From the NCBI GenBank assembly GCA_002753735.1, contig PEAN01000002.1, positions 93,641-152,649 on the forward strand: a stretch of 59,009 nucleotides of DNA, written 5' to 3'. Position 1 is the stretch's first letter. Each line of letters opens with the position of its first letter. Under the pieces are notes generated by a model. That model had not been told where the DNA came from. It did not search any database and was given only the letters and a program-made list of their open reading frames with translations. Of this stretch, positions 7,794 through 17,140 are shown piece by piece. The DNA comes from Magnetococcales bacterium DCbin4. GTDB taxonomy: Bacteria > Pseudomonadota > Magnetococcia > Magnetococcales > UBA8363. The translations under genes and the position numbers were made by a program.

Positions 7794-10700
7794 ATGGTGA
7801 GTCTGGCGTGGCCACGTACCATTTCCCAAAGGATCATCGCCGGTTTCATCATGGTGGTGAGCCTCATGGGATTGGTGACCTGGTCCGGTTTGGAGCTGCT
7901 CGACCGCACCCGGCAAACCTTGGAACTGGTGGTGACGGTCGATGCCCACAACCTGCGCCTGGCCACCAGCATGGTGCAGGATTTGATCGCCCTGCAACGG
8001 GCGGAAAAAAATCTTATCCTTGCCCGCAATCAGGCAGAAATGGACCAGTATGAACAGGTCATGGTCACCATCGACACCGATCTGCGCCAGCACCTGGCAA
8101 CCCTGGTGACCCTGGTGGGGGCCGAAGACCGGAAAAAACTGGATCAATTTCGTTCCGTATTTGAAAGCTACAGTCTTGTACAGCAGGAAATTGTCCGTCT
8201 GACCCGGGAAAACTCCAACGTCGAGGCGCGTAACCTGTCGCAGGGGGCGGGACAGGAAATCTTTACTCAGCTCGCTTTAGGTATCGAAACCCTGGTGGAT
8301 CGCAGTGAATTGCGTGTGCGCCAGACCTCCACGATCCTTGCCCATTCGGCGATGGCCAAGGCGCACATCGCCAGTCAACTCCTCGATGATCTGCTGGAAA
8401 TCCAGAAGAATGAAAGAATTTTGCTGTTTGAAGTGGGAAAGAAGGAATCGGAGCAGTTGATTCAACAGATTACCCTGTCGCGCCAACGGGTTTTGGAAAC
8501 GACGGCCAAACTGGAATCCCTGGCCAGTCATACCGAGGAGGAATTGCTTTCACGTTTTCGGGAACGTTGGCTGGAATATTTCGATACCAGCGAACGCATG
8601 ATCCACCACCTGCGGGAAGGGGAAAGTATCAAGGCACGGGAGGTCTACAAGAAAAAAGGGCGTGCCCAGCATGAAATCGCCCTCAGAATCTTTCGGCAGC
8701 TCATCCAGCAGACCGACATGGATGTCCTCAAGGCACGTCAAGAGATGGAAAGCGCCATCGAAAAAGCACATCTGGGCAATCGCATCAATCGTGATCTGGT
8801 CAAGATTCATCGTGCCGAGAAGGATCTGATCCTGACGCAAGAGATCCGCAGGATGGATGAATATGTCGCCCGTATCGTCCTGTTGCAATCCAATGTGACC
8901 GATCAACTGGAACGTCTGTCCCGTTTGACCGCGCCAGAAGAGATGCCAACGTTGGCAACGCTCAAGGAACAGTTTGACAAATTTGTCCAGATCACCATGC
9001 TGGTCGTGGAAAGGGCCAGGGAAAACGCCAACCATCGCGCCTTCGATCTGTCCACCGGCAAGGGAGGGCAATTGATGGATCATGCGGAACACATTCTCCT
9101 GGATCTGGTCAACCGGAAGGAAAAAGACATGCAATCGGCCTTGAGGCAGGCGGAGGACACCTATACCGCTTCACGCTGGGCCGGTGTGGGGATTTCCTTG
9201 TCGGCCATCATTCTGTGTGCCTTGATCGCCCGTTGGATCATCCGCACCCTTTCCAACCGGGTCCGTTTCCTGGTGCGCCATGCCGATGCCATTGCCCTGG
9301 GACGGATGGCGCTGGATCCGCCCCCCCGTACCCAGGATGAGCTGACGGTCATCGGGGATGCCCTGAATGCCATTTCCGAACGCTATCTCGCCATTGCCGA
9401 CATCGCCAATCATGTGGTCGAGGGTGATTTTTCCAACCGGCTGCAATTGCGCAGTTCCCAGGATCAAATGTCCCGGGCGATCAACGAAATCATCGAAAAC
9501 ATGGAGACGATCATCAGTCAGGCCCATGCCATTGCCCAGGGGCGATTCGATATTGAAATTACGCCGCGTTCCCCCCATGACCGGTTGCGCCATGCCTTGA
9601 AGACCATGGCGTTCAATCTACAGCAGGCGGATCTCGAACACCGGTTGCGGCGGTGGAAACAGGATGGTTTGTTGGACCTGGCCGAGGCGATGCGGGGCCG
9701 GCATTCCATCGAAGATTTGTCCAACCAGGTAACGCAATCCTTGTGCCGCCATCTGAATGCGGTTTCCGGTGTGATGTATCTGGTGGTCAGCCGTGCCCGG
9801 GGTGAAGGTTTGCAATGTACCGGGAGTCATGCCGCACCCGAAGGGATTGACAAGAACCGGGTCCTTGATCTGGGAGAAGGGTTCATCGGTGCGGCGGCCA
9901 ATAACAAAGGAGCGACGTTGTGGCGGGATTTGTCCCGGTTTCACTGGAGCATTGCCACCGGCATCGGAACCGTGCAACCGGAGGCCCTGTTGCTGGCCCC
10001 CTTCCACAACGATGGGAGGATACGTGGCGTGATCGCCCTGGCATTCCTCGAACCTCCCGCAGAGCGGGTCGTTCAGTTTTTCGAGGAAATCATGGATTCC
10101 ATCGCCATGGCGTTCGAAACGGCCCAGGCCAGGCCCTTGGCAGATGCGCTCAACGCCTCCCGGACCATGGCGGCGGAGCTGCAACAAACCAACGCCCGCC
10201 TCCGGCAGCAATCCATGGATCTGGAACAGGCCCGGACCATTCTCGAGCAGCGCAACCAATCGTTGGTCGAAGCCCAGGAAACCCTCGAAAAACAGGCGGA
10301 AAAACTCAAACAATCCGATCAGTACAAGAGTGCGTTCCTCGCCACCATGAGCCATGAACTGCGAAGCCCCATGAATGGCTTGTTGGGGATGGCGCAACTG
10401 TTGGAGAAAACCTCCCTGACCCCCGGACAAAGGGATCAGGTCACCACCATCGTCCGGTCGGGACACAGTCTGTTGCTCATGATCGACGATATTCTGGATC
10501 TGTCCAAGATTGAAGCGGGCATGATCACGTTGCAGCGCCGCAACTTTGAACTGGTCCCGGTGTTCCGCTCGATTCATGACCTGATGACGGTCAGGGCGGC
10601 AGAAAAGTTGATCGATCTGCGGATGGAGATTCATCCCGGAGTTCCCCGATATCTCATAGGTGACTCGGGACGGTTACACCAGGTGGTGTTGAATCTGGTG

Positions 10701-11867
10701 GGCAACGCCATCAAGTTTACCGAAAAAGGATCGGTTCATCTCCAGGCGCGTGTCGAAGCTGGTGAAGGCGGTCACGACTGGTTGCGTATGGAAATCCGGG
10801 ATACCGGAATCGGTATCGGCGCGGAGGTTCGAGCGCACCTGTTCCGACCCTTTTCCCAGGGGGGGGAACACATTTCCCGGCGTTACGGCGGCACCGGACT
10901 GGGGTTGGCCATCTGCAAATCGTTGTTGACCGCCATGGGGGGCGACATCGGCATGGAAAGTATTGCCGGGACGGGAAGCCTGTTCTGGATCCGAATTCCC
11001 CTGGAGGTCGGCAATGACCCTCCGGGGGTGGTGGATGGTCTTGCTGCAAAACCGGCGCTCATGCAACCCATCCATGTCCTTCTGGTGGAAGATGAACCAG
11101 CCAATCAACAGGTCGCCCTGGGAATGCTGGAATATCTGGGGGTCCGTACAACCTTGGCCCATTGCGGTCGGGAGGCATTGGAACAGTTGCAATCGAATCG
11201 GTTTGATCTGATCCTGATGGATGTGCGGCTGCCCGATATCGATGGTCTGGAGGTGACCCGGATCGTGCGACATTCATCCAATGGAGACATCGCCTCGGTT
11301 CCAATTGTTGCGCTGACCTCCTGCGCCATGAAATCGGAAGTGGATCGGTGTCATCAGGCGGGGATGGATGGATTCCTGGCGAAACCGGTCTTGCTGGAAC
11401 AATTGGAAGAATTGTTGCACGCCCTGGCGGGGAAAAAATCGCTTGCGCTGATCCCCTCGGAGATGCAACCCGAAATGAAAAGTGACAATCATTCGCTTCT
11501 GGATACGGCACCTTTGGAAAAAATGCGGGGCGATTTATCCCGGGACCGGTTCGGTCGGGTGTTCGCTTCCTGTCGCCTTTCCGTGGAACAGGCGACCGCC
11601 ACTCTGTCGCAAACCCTGGAAGCGGGCGATCATGCACGAATGATCCCATTGGCACACAAACTCAAGGGAATGGCAGGGACCATGGGGCTGGTGCGACTCT
11701 ATCACCTGGCGGGTCAACTCGAACATCAAGGGGTCGATGAAACACAGGATTGGTCGGCCATGGCGGCGGACCTGCGACGCTTGTTGCACGATTCCATTCA
11801 CGCACTGGAACTCTATGCCCGGGAAAACGGCGTTGTGGATGGAGGGCGGGGATATCCCGATTCGTAA
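7794..11867 (+). CDS. Hybrid sensor histidine kinase with three tandem helical-bundle sensor modules
   Basis: 1357 residues. Order: N-terminal membrane helix (about 12-34); a long extracytoplasmic region made of three similar helical modules of about 135 residues (near 52-185, 190-320, 325-455), each opening with an L-x2-DL-x2-I-x-(R/K)-x-E-(K/R) pattern; second membrane helix (about 461-482); HAMP plus HAMP-like repeats; a GAF-like domain (about 620-770); coiled coil; HisKA with His854 in SHELRSPMNG; HATPase with DTGIGI and GGTGLGLAI; receiver with Asp1143; and an Hpt domain with His1288 in HKLKG. All phosphorelay residues are present. The TorS/ArcB-like architecture and the convergent OmpR-type regulator suggest a cognate pair. 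The ligand is unknown. Confidence 0.92.
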   Translation: MVSLAWPRTISQRIIAGFIMVVSLMGLVTWSGLELLDRTRQTLELVVTVDAHNLRLATSMVQDLIALQRAEKNLILARNQAEMDQYEQVMVTIDTDLRQHLATLVTLVGAEDRKKLDQFRSVFESYSLVQQEIVRLTRENSNVEARNLSQGAGQEIFTQLALGIETLVDRSELRVRQTSTILAHSAMAKAHIASQLLDDLLEIQKNERILLFEVGKKESEQLIQQITLSRQRVLETTAKLESLASHTEEELLSRFRERWLEYFDTSERMIHHLREGESIKAREVYKKKGRAQHEIALRIFRQLIQQTDMDVLKARQEMESAIEKAHLGNRINRDLVKIHRAEKDLILTQEIRRMDEYVARIVLLQSNVTDQLERLSRLTAPEEMPTLATLKEQFDKFVQITMLVVERARENANHRAFDLSTGKGGQLMDHAEHILLDLVNRKEKDMQSALRQAEDTYTASRWAGVGISLSAIILCALIARWIIRTLSNRVRFLVRHADAIALGRMALDPPPRTQDELTVIGDALNAISERYLAIADIANHVVEGDFSNRLQLRSSQDQMSRAINEIIENMETIISQAHAIAQGRFDIEITPRSPHDRLRHALKTMAFNLQQADLEHRLRRWKQDGLLDLAEAMRGRHSIEDLSNQVTQSLCRHLNAVSGVMYLVVSRARGEGLQCTGSHAAPEGIDKNRVLDLGEGFIGAAANNKGATLWRDLSRFHWSIATGIGTVQPEALLLAPFHNDGRIRGVIALAFLEPPAERVVQFFEEIMDSIAMAFETAQARPLADALNASRTMAAELQQTNARLRQQSMDLEQARTILEQRNQSLVEAQETLEKQAEKLKQSDQYKSAFLATMSHELRSPMNGLLGMAQLLEKTSLTPGQRDQVTTIVRSGHSLLLMIDDILDLSKIEAGMITLQRRNFELVPVFRSIHDLMTVRAAEKLIDLRMEIHPGVPRYLIGDSGRLHQVVLNLVGNAIKFTEKGSVHLQARVEAGEGGHDWLRMEIRDTGIGIGAEVRAHLFRPFSQGGEHISRRYGGTGLGLAICKSLLTAMGGDIGMESIAGTGSLFWIRIPLEVGNDPPGVVDGLAAKPALMQPIHVLLVEDEPANQQVALGMLEYLGVRTTLAHCGREALEQLQSNRFDLILMDVRLPDIDGLEVTRIVRHSSNGDIASVPIVALTSCAMKSEVDRCHQAGMDGFLAKPVLLEQLEELLHALAGKKSLALIPSEMQPEMKSDNHSLLDTAPLEKMRGDLSRDRFGRVFASCRLSVEQATATLSQTLEAGDHARMIPLAHKLKGMAGTMGLVRLYHLAGQLEHQGVDETQDWSAMAADLRRLLHDSIHALELYARENGVVDGGRGYPDS

Positions 11868-11874
11868 CCGCGGT

Positions 11875-12600
11875 TCAGGTGTCCGTCGCCAGACGATAAC
11901 CGTAGCCGGGAACCGTCAGGATCAAGGTTGGATTTTTGGGATCGTGTTCAATTTTTTTCCGGATCCGGCTGACCAGCACATCGATGGCTCGATCCGAAGA
12001 AGGTTCATTGCCTTGGGAAACCGCATCGATCAGTGAATCGCGCGATTTAACCCGCCCCCTGGAGAGAACCAGTGCTGCCAGCAGATCAAATTCCGCCCGT
12101 GTCAGGTGGGCGTCATGACCATGATCATGGATCAGGGATCGATGTCCCAGATTGAGACACCAGGGACCCAGGCGTTTGATCTCTTCCGTCCCCTGGACAT
12201 TGGCGCGGGTTCGGGTCTGAGGTGATTTCCCATGACGATCCAGAATGTTGCGGATGCGCAGCACCAATTCTCTGGGATCGAATGGTTTGGTGACATAGTC
12301 AACGGCCCCCAGTTCCAGCCCCGCGATCCGGTCCTCTCTGCCACTCCTGGCACTGACGATCATGAACGGGGTTTCAGATCTGGCAGCAATCTGCCGGCCG
12401 ACGACCAGTCCATCTTCATCGGGCAATTCCAGATCCAGCAGCACCAGATCCACCGGTTGCCGTCCCATGATCTGATGCAGTTCCCGGGCGTTCCGGGCCT
12501 TGATCACCCGGTATCCTGACTCTTCCAGATAGGCCGCCATCAATTCCAGCAAGGCCACGTCGTCTTCAACGACCAGTATGTTCGAGGTTCTGCCAGCCAA
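11875..12600 (-). CDS. OmpR/PhoB-family response regulator
   Basis: 241 residues: receiver domain with acidic VEDD, phosphoacceptor Asp56 and Lys105 (TKPFDP), then a winged-helix DNA-binding domain ending in SRIRKKIE and VPGYGYRL. The start appears to be TTG at 12600, since no early ATG exists. It ends 7 bp from the end of the hybrid kinase on the opposite strand. TorR-like regulators normally accept phosphate from an Hpt-bearing kinase, so these two convergent genes are the obvious partners, by inference. Confidence 0.92.
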   Translation of the reverse strand: MAGRTSNILVVEDDVALLELMAAYLEESGYRVIKARNARELHQIMGRQPVDLVLLDLELPDEDGLVVGRQIAARSETPFMIVSARSGREDRIAGLELGAVDYVTKPFDPRELVLRIRNILDRHGKSPQTRTRANVQGTEEIKRLGPWCLNLGHRSLIHDHGHDAHLTRAEFDLLAALVLSRGRVKSRDSLIDAVSQGNEPSSDRAIDVLVSRIRKKIEHDPKNPTLILTVPGYGYRLATDT

Positions 12601-12861
12601 GGATCAGCCTGATGATGGGAGATGATTGCGTATCGCAACGGAGAAATGATGAAATTGTGACTCTAGAAACATTCTGGACACATTATAGAAATACCCTGGA
12701 CAATGGATTCGGTTACCTAACAATCGACAACGAATGCGGATGGACTCTGGATGAATCTTATAACCGTCCACCCGACTTCCGGCAACCTTCCATGCCATGG
12801 GCATGACACCCAATGATTGGAATGGATTTACGATCTGTTTGATATTACAGGAGATTATCCG

Positions 12862-13302
12862 ATGATGGTCAAGAAGATGGGATTGTTGGTCGCTTCCAGC
12901 CTGTTTGTCACTTCGCTGGCGTTTGCCGCTGCGCCCCAGGAAGATCAGGAAATTGACAAGAGAACCTGTCAGAAATGGGCACAGGAAGATGGTATCGCTG
13001 CCGACAAGATGGAAGGTTACATCAGCAAATGTATGGCGGAACTGGCTGGAACCGTAGATCAATATGGTGGCCAGGATGCCATTCCCGACAGTGCTCCTCC
13101 CACGGGAGCGGCTCCTGCTGGTGCAGCAGCTCCGGCAGCTCCAGCCGCAGCAGCCCCGGCGGCGGCAGCCCCAGCAGCGGCAGCCCCAGCAGCAGCAGCT
13201 CCAGCCGCAGCAGCTCCGGCAGCTCCCAAGGCAGCAGCTCCGGCAGCAGCTCCGGCAGCAGCAGCTCCAGCAGCAGCTCCGGCAGCTCCAGCGAAAAAAT
13301 AA
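12862..13302 (+). CDS. Small secreted protein with an Ala/Pro-rich tail
   Basis: 146 residues. ATG 12862 follows an AGGAG site by eight bases. A signal peptide is evident (MVKKMGLLVASSLFVTSLAFAA), then a roughly 45-residue domain with two cysteines (TCQKWAQEDG and KCMAEL), faintly like the Cys-x(n)-Cys repeat of PsiF proteins, and finally about 70 residues that are almost only Ala and Pro (APAAAAPAAAAP pattern). The two cysteines could form a disulfide. The tail could span periplasm or peptidoglycan. The minus-strand Ser/Cys/Gly-rich ORF opposite is a shadow. The 260-bp gap upstream holds no other gene. Confidence 0.75.
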   Translation: MMVKKMGLLVASSLFVTSLAFAAAPQEDQEIDKRTCQKWAQEDGIAADKMEGYISKCMAELAGTVDQYGGQDAIPDSAPPTGAAPAGAAAPAAPAAAAPAAAAPAAAAPAAAAPAAAAPAAPKAAAPAAAPAAAAPAAAPAAPAKK

Positions 13303-13332
13303 AGCTGCAACCAAAGCGGTATTGATCGAAGA

Positions 13333-13364
13333 AAGACCGGTTCAACCCGGGTTGGGCCGGTCTT
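13333..13364. terminator. Bidirectional rho-independent-like terminator
   Basis: AAGACCGG (13333-13340) pairs with CCGGTCTT (13357-13364), and the interior CAACCC/GGGTTG also pairs, giving a long stem between the convergent secreted-protein and EAL-GGDEF genes. A short T-rich run follows on the plus strand. Confidence 0.7.
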
Positions 13365-13370
13365 CTTGAT

Positions 13371-15320
13371 TCAAGCTGCGTGGGTGTGGGCGGCGGGGCC
13401 AGCGCCCGGGTCGATATTTCGTGGTACGGGCAGTTTCCCGGCCGGATTGACAAACAGGCGGCGGTTGACGAACAGGCTGTTGCCTTCCTGTTTTTTCGCT
13501 TCTTTTTTGGCTTGGCTGGCAAGGGTTGCCACTTCAAAATAATTACGACATTTGTCCACGTCGGGAGTGGCGATGCCGATGGAAAGACTCAACAAACCAA
13601 AAAAGGTCGGGTTCCCCTGCCGATTGGCCGCCCGGATCCCTCCTGCCGCAACGTCGTCTTCGTCATAAAACCGGGGAACCATGGCGGCAAACGCGGTCAG
13701 GCAGTCCTGGCAGACCTGTTCCCATTGGCCGCTGCGAAGAATCATGATGAAATCATCACCACCGATATGTCCCAGAAAATCCCGTCCGCGGTCCAGGTGA
13801 CTCATCAGTACCATGGCGGTGGCCCGAATGACGGCATCTCCCTTGGAAAAGCCATAAATATCGTTGTAGGGTTTAAAATTATCCAAATCGCAATAGGCGA
13901 TGGCGAACGGTTGCCGTTGTTGCAGGCATTCCTCCACGGTTTCCTGGATCGGTCCATTGCCTGGCAGCATGGTCAGGGGATTGGTATTGCGCGCACTCAA
14001 TACCTGTAACTGGGTGATGCGGCGCAACAGGTCCATGACATTAACCACCCCTTTGTACATGCCATTCCGGGTGACGATGAATTCACTTTCCTGAAGCTCT
14101 GTCCGGCGACTGGTCAAGGTCTGACTGACCTGTTCCAGCGGGGTATCCTGTTCAAATACGGGTTGCAGCGTATCCATGACCGTATCGATGGGTTTGCGAT
14201 CATAAAGCGAATGGCCATAGGCGGAAAGAAACAGACCCAGAAAGCTGTTGCGATAAATGATTCCTTTGGGTTTGCCATCCTGGATGACCGGCAGGGATCG
14301 CAAATTTTCCCGGATGCGAAATATCTCCACCACATCCTGGCACAGAATGTCCGGTTCAACGGGTTTGATCCATTGAACCAGTTCCGCCAGGGTGGTTCCT
14401 TTATGCCCGGTCATCCCGGGGATGACTTCGCTTGGGGATGAAGAGGGGATTGTGGATGTCACCGGTGGCCAGGGTAGTTCGACTTCCTTTTTCAGCAGGG
14501 TTGTGGGAGTGCCGATGAAAAATCCCTGCATGAAATCGACCTGCAAATCCCGCAGCAACAACAGCACATCCGGGGTTTCGATCCCTTCGGCCACAACCTT
14601 GCATCCGGTATCGTGGGCCATACGGATCATGGAACGGACAAAATCCTGATTGAGGGGGTTGGTTGCGATGTCCTTGAGAAAGCACCGGTCCAGTTTGACG
14701 TAATCGGGTTTCAATTCGAACCAGGCCCGCAATCCCGAATGTCCCGCCCCCAGATCGTCGATGGCGACTTCAAACCCTTTGGATCGATAATGGTCTACTG
14801 CCCGCACGATGATGTCATAATCGGAAATGGGAAGGTTTTCAGTGATCTCGATGACGACCTGATTGGGATCGATGTTCAACTCGTTCATGAGTCGGGAGGT
14901 GGCACCTCGGGGATGTTCCGGGTCGAGCAGGCAATGGGGACTGACATTGAGAAACAGTTTGGATTGGGTTGCGTATTGGGAGAAGGCTTCCAGGGACAGT
15001 TTACGACACAGCACCTCCAGATCCCGTGTCCGTTCCAATGAATCGGCCATGGCAAACAGATCTACAGGCATGTGCAGTGGACTGTCTTCCGGTCCCCGGA
15101 TCAATGCCTCATGACCAAATATCTGTTGTTGATTGGTGGCGATGATGGGCATGAAATGGGGGATCAACCGGGTTTGTTCAAGGATGGTGTTGAATTCGCA
15201 GGCCAGATGATGATCGGTGGACAGTCGGTGATCCGAGGTGATCTCTTCCCCCGGTTCCGGGCTGACACATTGAAAGGCACGTCGCGTATGTTGCACTGTG
15301 GCGATTATTTTTTTGAGCAT
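13371..15320 (-). CDS. EAL-CBS-GGDEF cyclic-di-GMP protein
   Basis: About 649 residues without membrane helices. The EAL domain comes first and keeps its catalytic signature (GHEALIRG, EITEN, AIDDLGAG, KLDR, AEGIET, QGFFIG). A pair of CBS domains follows (LRSLPVIQDGKPKGIIYRN is the clearest part), then a GGDEF domain with the variant GGDDF and an upstream RGRD that fits the product-inhibition I-site. Both phosphodiesterase and cyclase halves look potentially active, with the CBS pair a likely nucleotide-sensing switch. ATG 15320 (MLKKIIATV) has AGGA upstream and is preferred over ATG 15359. Two PilZ proteins in the window are possible effectors. Confidence 0.9.
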   Translation of the reverse strand: MLKKIIATVQHTRRAFQCVSPEPGEEITSDHRLSTDHHLACEFNTILEQTRLIPHFMPIIATNQQQIFGHEALIRGPEDSPLHMPVDLFAMADSLERTRDLEVLCRKLSLEAFSQYATQSKLFLNVSPHCLLDPEHPRGATSRLMNELNIDPNQVVIEITENLPISDYDIIVRAVDHYRSKGFEVAIDDLGAGHSGLRAWFELKPDYVKLDRCFLKDIATNPLNQDFVRSMIRMAHDTGCKVVAEGIETPDVLLLLRDLQVDFMQGFFIGTPTTLLKKEVELPWPPVTSTIPSSSPSEVIPGMTGHKGTTLAELVQWIKPVEPDILCQDVVEIFRIRENLRSLPVIQDGKPKGIIYRNSFLGLFLSAYGHSLYDRKPIDTVMDTLQPVFEQDTPLEQVSQTLTSRRTELQESEFIVTRNGMYKGVVNVMDLLRRITQLQVLSARNTNPLTMLPGNGPIQETVEECLQQRQPFAIAYCDLDNFKPYNDIYGFSKGDAVIRATAMVLMSHLDRGRDFLGHIGGDDFIMILRSGQWEQVCQDCLTAFAAMVPRFYDEDDVAAGGIRAANRQGNPTFFGLLSLSIGIATPDVDKCRNYFEVATLASQAKKEAKKQEGNSLFVNRRLFVNPAGKLPVPRNIDPGAGPAAHTHAA

Positions 15321-15512
15321 GACTCCGATTCCTGAAAATGGATTTGTTGGCAGCGACATGACCGTAAAACGCCAGATCCATGCCAGTCGGGGGATTGGGG
15401 GGGTATGTGGGTGGGGATCGCGTGGGAAACCGTTGATTCTGGGATGGGTTATGGCGTGGCCAGGGGGGATGCGACCATGTGAGGGAGCGGTGGATGGGAT
15501 GGTGCGAAATGC

Positions 15513-15542
15513 AAAAAGATTTTCGGAATCGAAAATCTTTTT
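15513..15542. terminator. Perfect hairpin terminator downstream of yejB
   Basis: A 13-bp perfect stem, AAAAAGATTTTCG (15513-15525) and CGAAAATCTTTTT (15530-15542) with a GAAT loop, A-rich on one side and T-rich on the other, lies about 100 bp beyond the yejB-like stop. The 15321-15639 interval holds no other recognisable feature beyond a G-rich stretch. Confidence 0.8.
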
Positions 15543-15639
15543 TGGGTGGGAGAAACCGGATCCGGGAGAACAAGGGACTCAAGGGATTGATGCCAGACCC
15601 CTCATTGATCGGCATCATGGATCATCATCGTGAAGCATC

Positions 15640-16698
15640 CTATTTTGCCTTGTCAAAGGTGATGCGGGGATCGACCATGACGTAGACGATGTCGGTCAGA
15701 AGTTTGGTTAAAAGTCCCAGCAGGGTGAAAAAATACAGGCTTGCCATGACGACCGGATAATCTCGGTTGATGACCGATTCATAGCCCAGCAGACCCAATC
15801 CATCCAGGCTGAAGATGGTTTCAATCAGCAGACTGCCGCTGAAAAAGGCAGAGACGAATGAACCGGGAAAACCGGTGACCAACGGGATCATTGCATTGCG
15901 AAAGACATGGCGATAGAGGACCGCATTCTCTCCCAATCCCTTGGCACGGGCCGTCAGGACATACTGTCTTGAAATTTCTTCGAGAAAACTGTTCTTGGTC
16001 AGCATGGTCATCACCGCGAATGAACCAACGACCGAGGCAGTGATTGGCAGGACCATGTGCCACAGGTAATCAAGGATTTTTCCCATCAGGGAGAGTTCCT
16101 GCCAATGGTCCGAAACCAGCCCCCGCATGGGAAACAGATTCCAAAAACTGCCGCCACCGAACAACACGATCAGCAGGATGCCCAAAACGAAGCCAGGAAT
16201 GGAATATCCGGCGAGAATCACCGTCGAGGTCCAGGAGTCGAAACGGGTTTGGTGCCGGACCGCCTTGCGGATTCCCAGGGGGATGCTGACCAGATAAGTC
16301 AGGAAAAAGGTCCACAATCCGAGGGAGATGGAAACGGGCATTTTTTCCATGACCAGATCGATGACCGAGCGGTGGTAATAGTAGGAATCGCCAAAATCAA
16401 ATCGCAGATAATTCCACATCATCAGAAAAAAACGTTCCATGGGGGGTCTGTCGAACCCGTAGAGGCGACGCAACTGATCGATCTGTTCAGGATCCAATCC
16501 CGCCGCGCCACGATAGCGGCCCGCCGAGGCTGAGGCCGCCACCTCCCCTCCCCCAGACTGGTGCCCCTTTTCCAACAGAGAGACCATCCGTTCCACCGGA
16601 CCGCCCGGAACAAATTGAATCACCAGAAAGGTGACCGCCATGACCCCGAACAGGGTTGGAATCATCAATAACAGGCGTCTGAAAATATAACTGAGCAT
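15640..16698 (-). CDS. yejB: YejB-like peptide ABC transporter permease
   Basis: About 352 residues, inner-membrane permease of the dipeptide/oligopeptide family. It starts MLSYIFRRLLLMIPTLFGV, has the usual VPGGPVER loop, an inserted Gly/Ala-rich stretch near residue 45-65 typical of YejB, and an ARAKGL segment in the coupling (EAA) loop. It would bring in peptides with the YejA-like binding protein encoded upstream; a second permease (YejE) and ATPase (YejF) are not in the window. A 414-bp repeat element separates it from that gene and ends 13 bp before its ATG, leaving no visible ribosome site. The frame continues upstream into the repeat, but the family start is at 16698. Confidence 0.87.
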   Translation of the reverse strand: MLSYIFRRLLLMIPTLFGVMAVTFLVIQFVPGGPVERMVSLLEKGHQSGGGEVAASASAGRYRGAAGLDPEQIDQLRRLYGFDRPPMERFFLMMWNYLRFDFGDSYYYHRSVIDLVMEKMPVSISLGLWTFFLTYLVSIPLGIRKAVRHQTRFDSWTSTVILAGYSIPGFVLGILLIVLFGGGSFWNLFPMRGLVSDHWQELSLMGKILDYLWHMVLPITASVVGSFAVMTMLTKNSFLEEISRQYVLTARAKGLGENAVLYRHVFRNAMIPLVTGFPGSFVSAFFSGSLLIETIFSLDGLGLLGYESVINRDYPVVMASLYFFTLLGLLTKLLTDIVYVMVDPRITFDKAK

Positions 16699-16710
16699 GG
16701 CGTACGTTCT

Positions 16711-17124
16711 GGGCGTGTTGACATTCAAAAAATTATTAATAAAAAAAAGGGGTCTGGGGGATTGCCCCCAGGGTGTTGATTTTGATGTTACAGCCCACAC
16801 AGGGGGTGTGGGGGATATAAAACCAAAAACAACACCAAAACCAAAAACAACACCAAAACCAAAAACAACACCAAAACCAAAACCTGGAGGACTTCGTCCC
16901 CCACACCCCCTGTGGGGGATGTAAAACCAAAATCAAAAACAACACCAAAACCAAAAACAACACCAAAACCAAAAACAACACCAAAACCAAAACCTGGAGG
17001 ACTTCGTCCCCCACACCCCCTGTGGGGGATGTAAAACCAAAATCAAAATCTAAAGTCAAAGTCCTGGGGGCAATCCCCCAGACCCCTTTTTTCATTCAAT
17101 AATTTTATTGAATGTCAGCAGCCC
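16711..17124. mobile_element. Intergenic palindromic repeat element with internal tandem repeats
   Basis: The two ends are inverted copies of about 55 bp: gggcgtgttgacattcaa at 16711-16728 against ttgaatgtcagcagccc at 17108-17124, followed inward by AT-rich sequence and the hairpin-forming GGGGTCTGGGGG. Inside are a unit of about 104-110 bp (tgtgggggat at 16807, 16911 and 17021), an 18-bp micro-repeat built from aaccaaaaacaacacc, and a hairpin TCCCCCACA/TGTGGGGGA. No ORF looks coding. It lies between yejA and yejB and resembles a non-autonomous MITE-type or palindromic repeat. Related copies are listed separately. Confidence 0.75.
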
Positions 17125-17140
17125 TGGTGGATGACCCATA

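Noticed and set aside
12604-13314. Minus-strand Ser/Cys/Gly-rich ORF
   Set aside because: It is the shadow of the Ala/Pro-rich secreted protein, which has a signal peptide and a ribosome site.
16800-17040. Possible CRISPR array
   Set aside because: The repeats are adjacent without unique spacers, units are AT-rich micro-repeats, and no cas gene is present.
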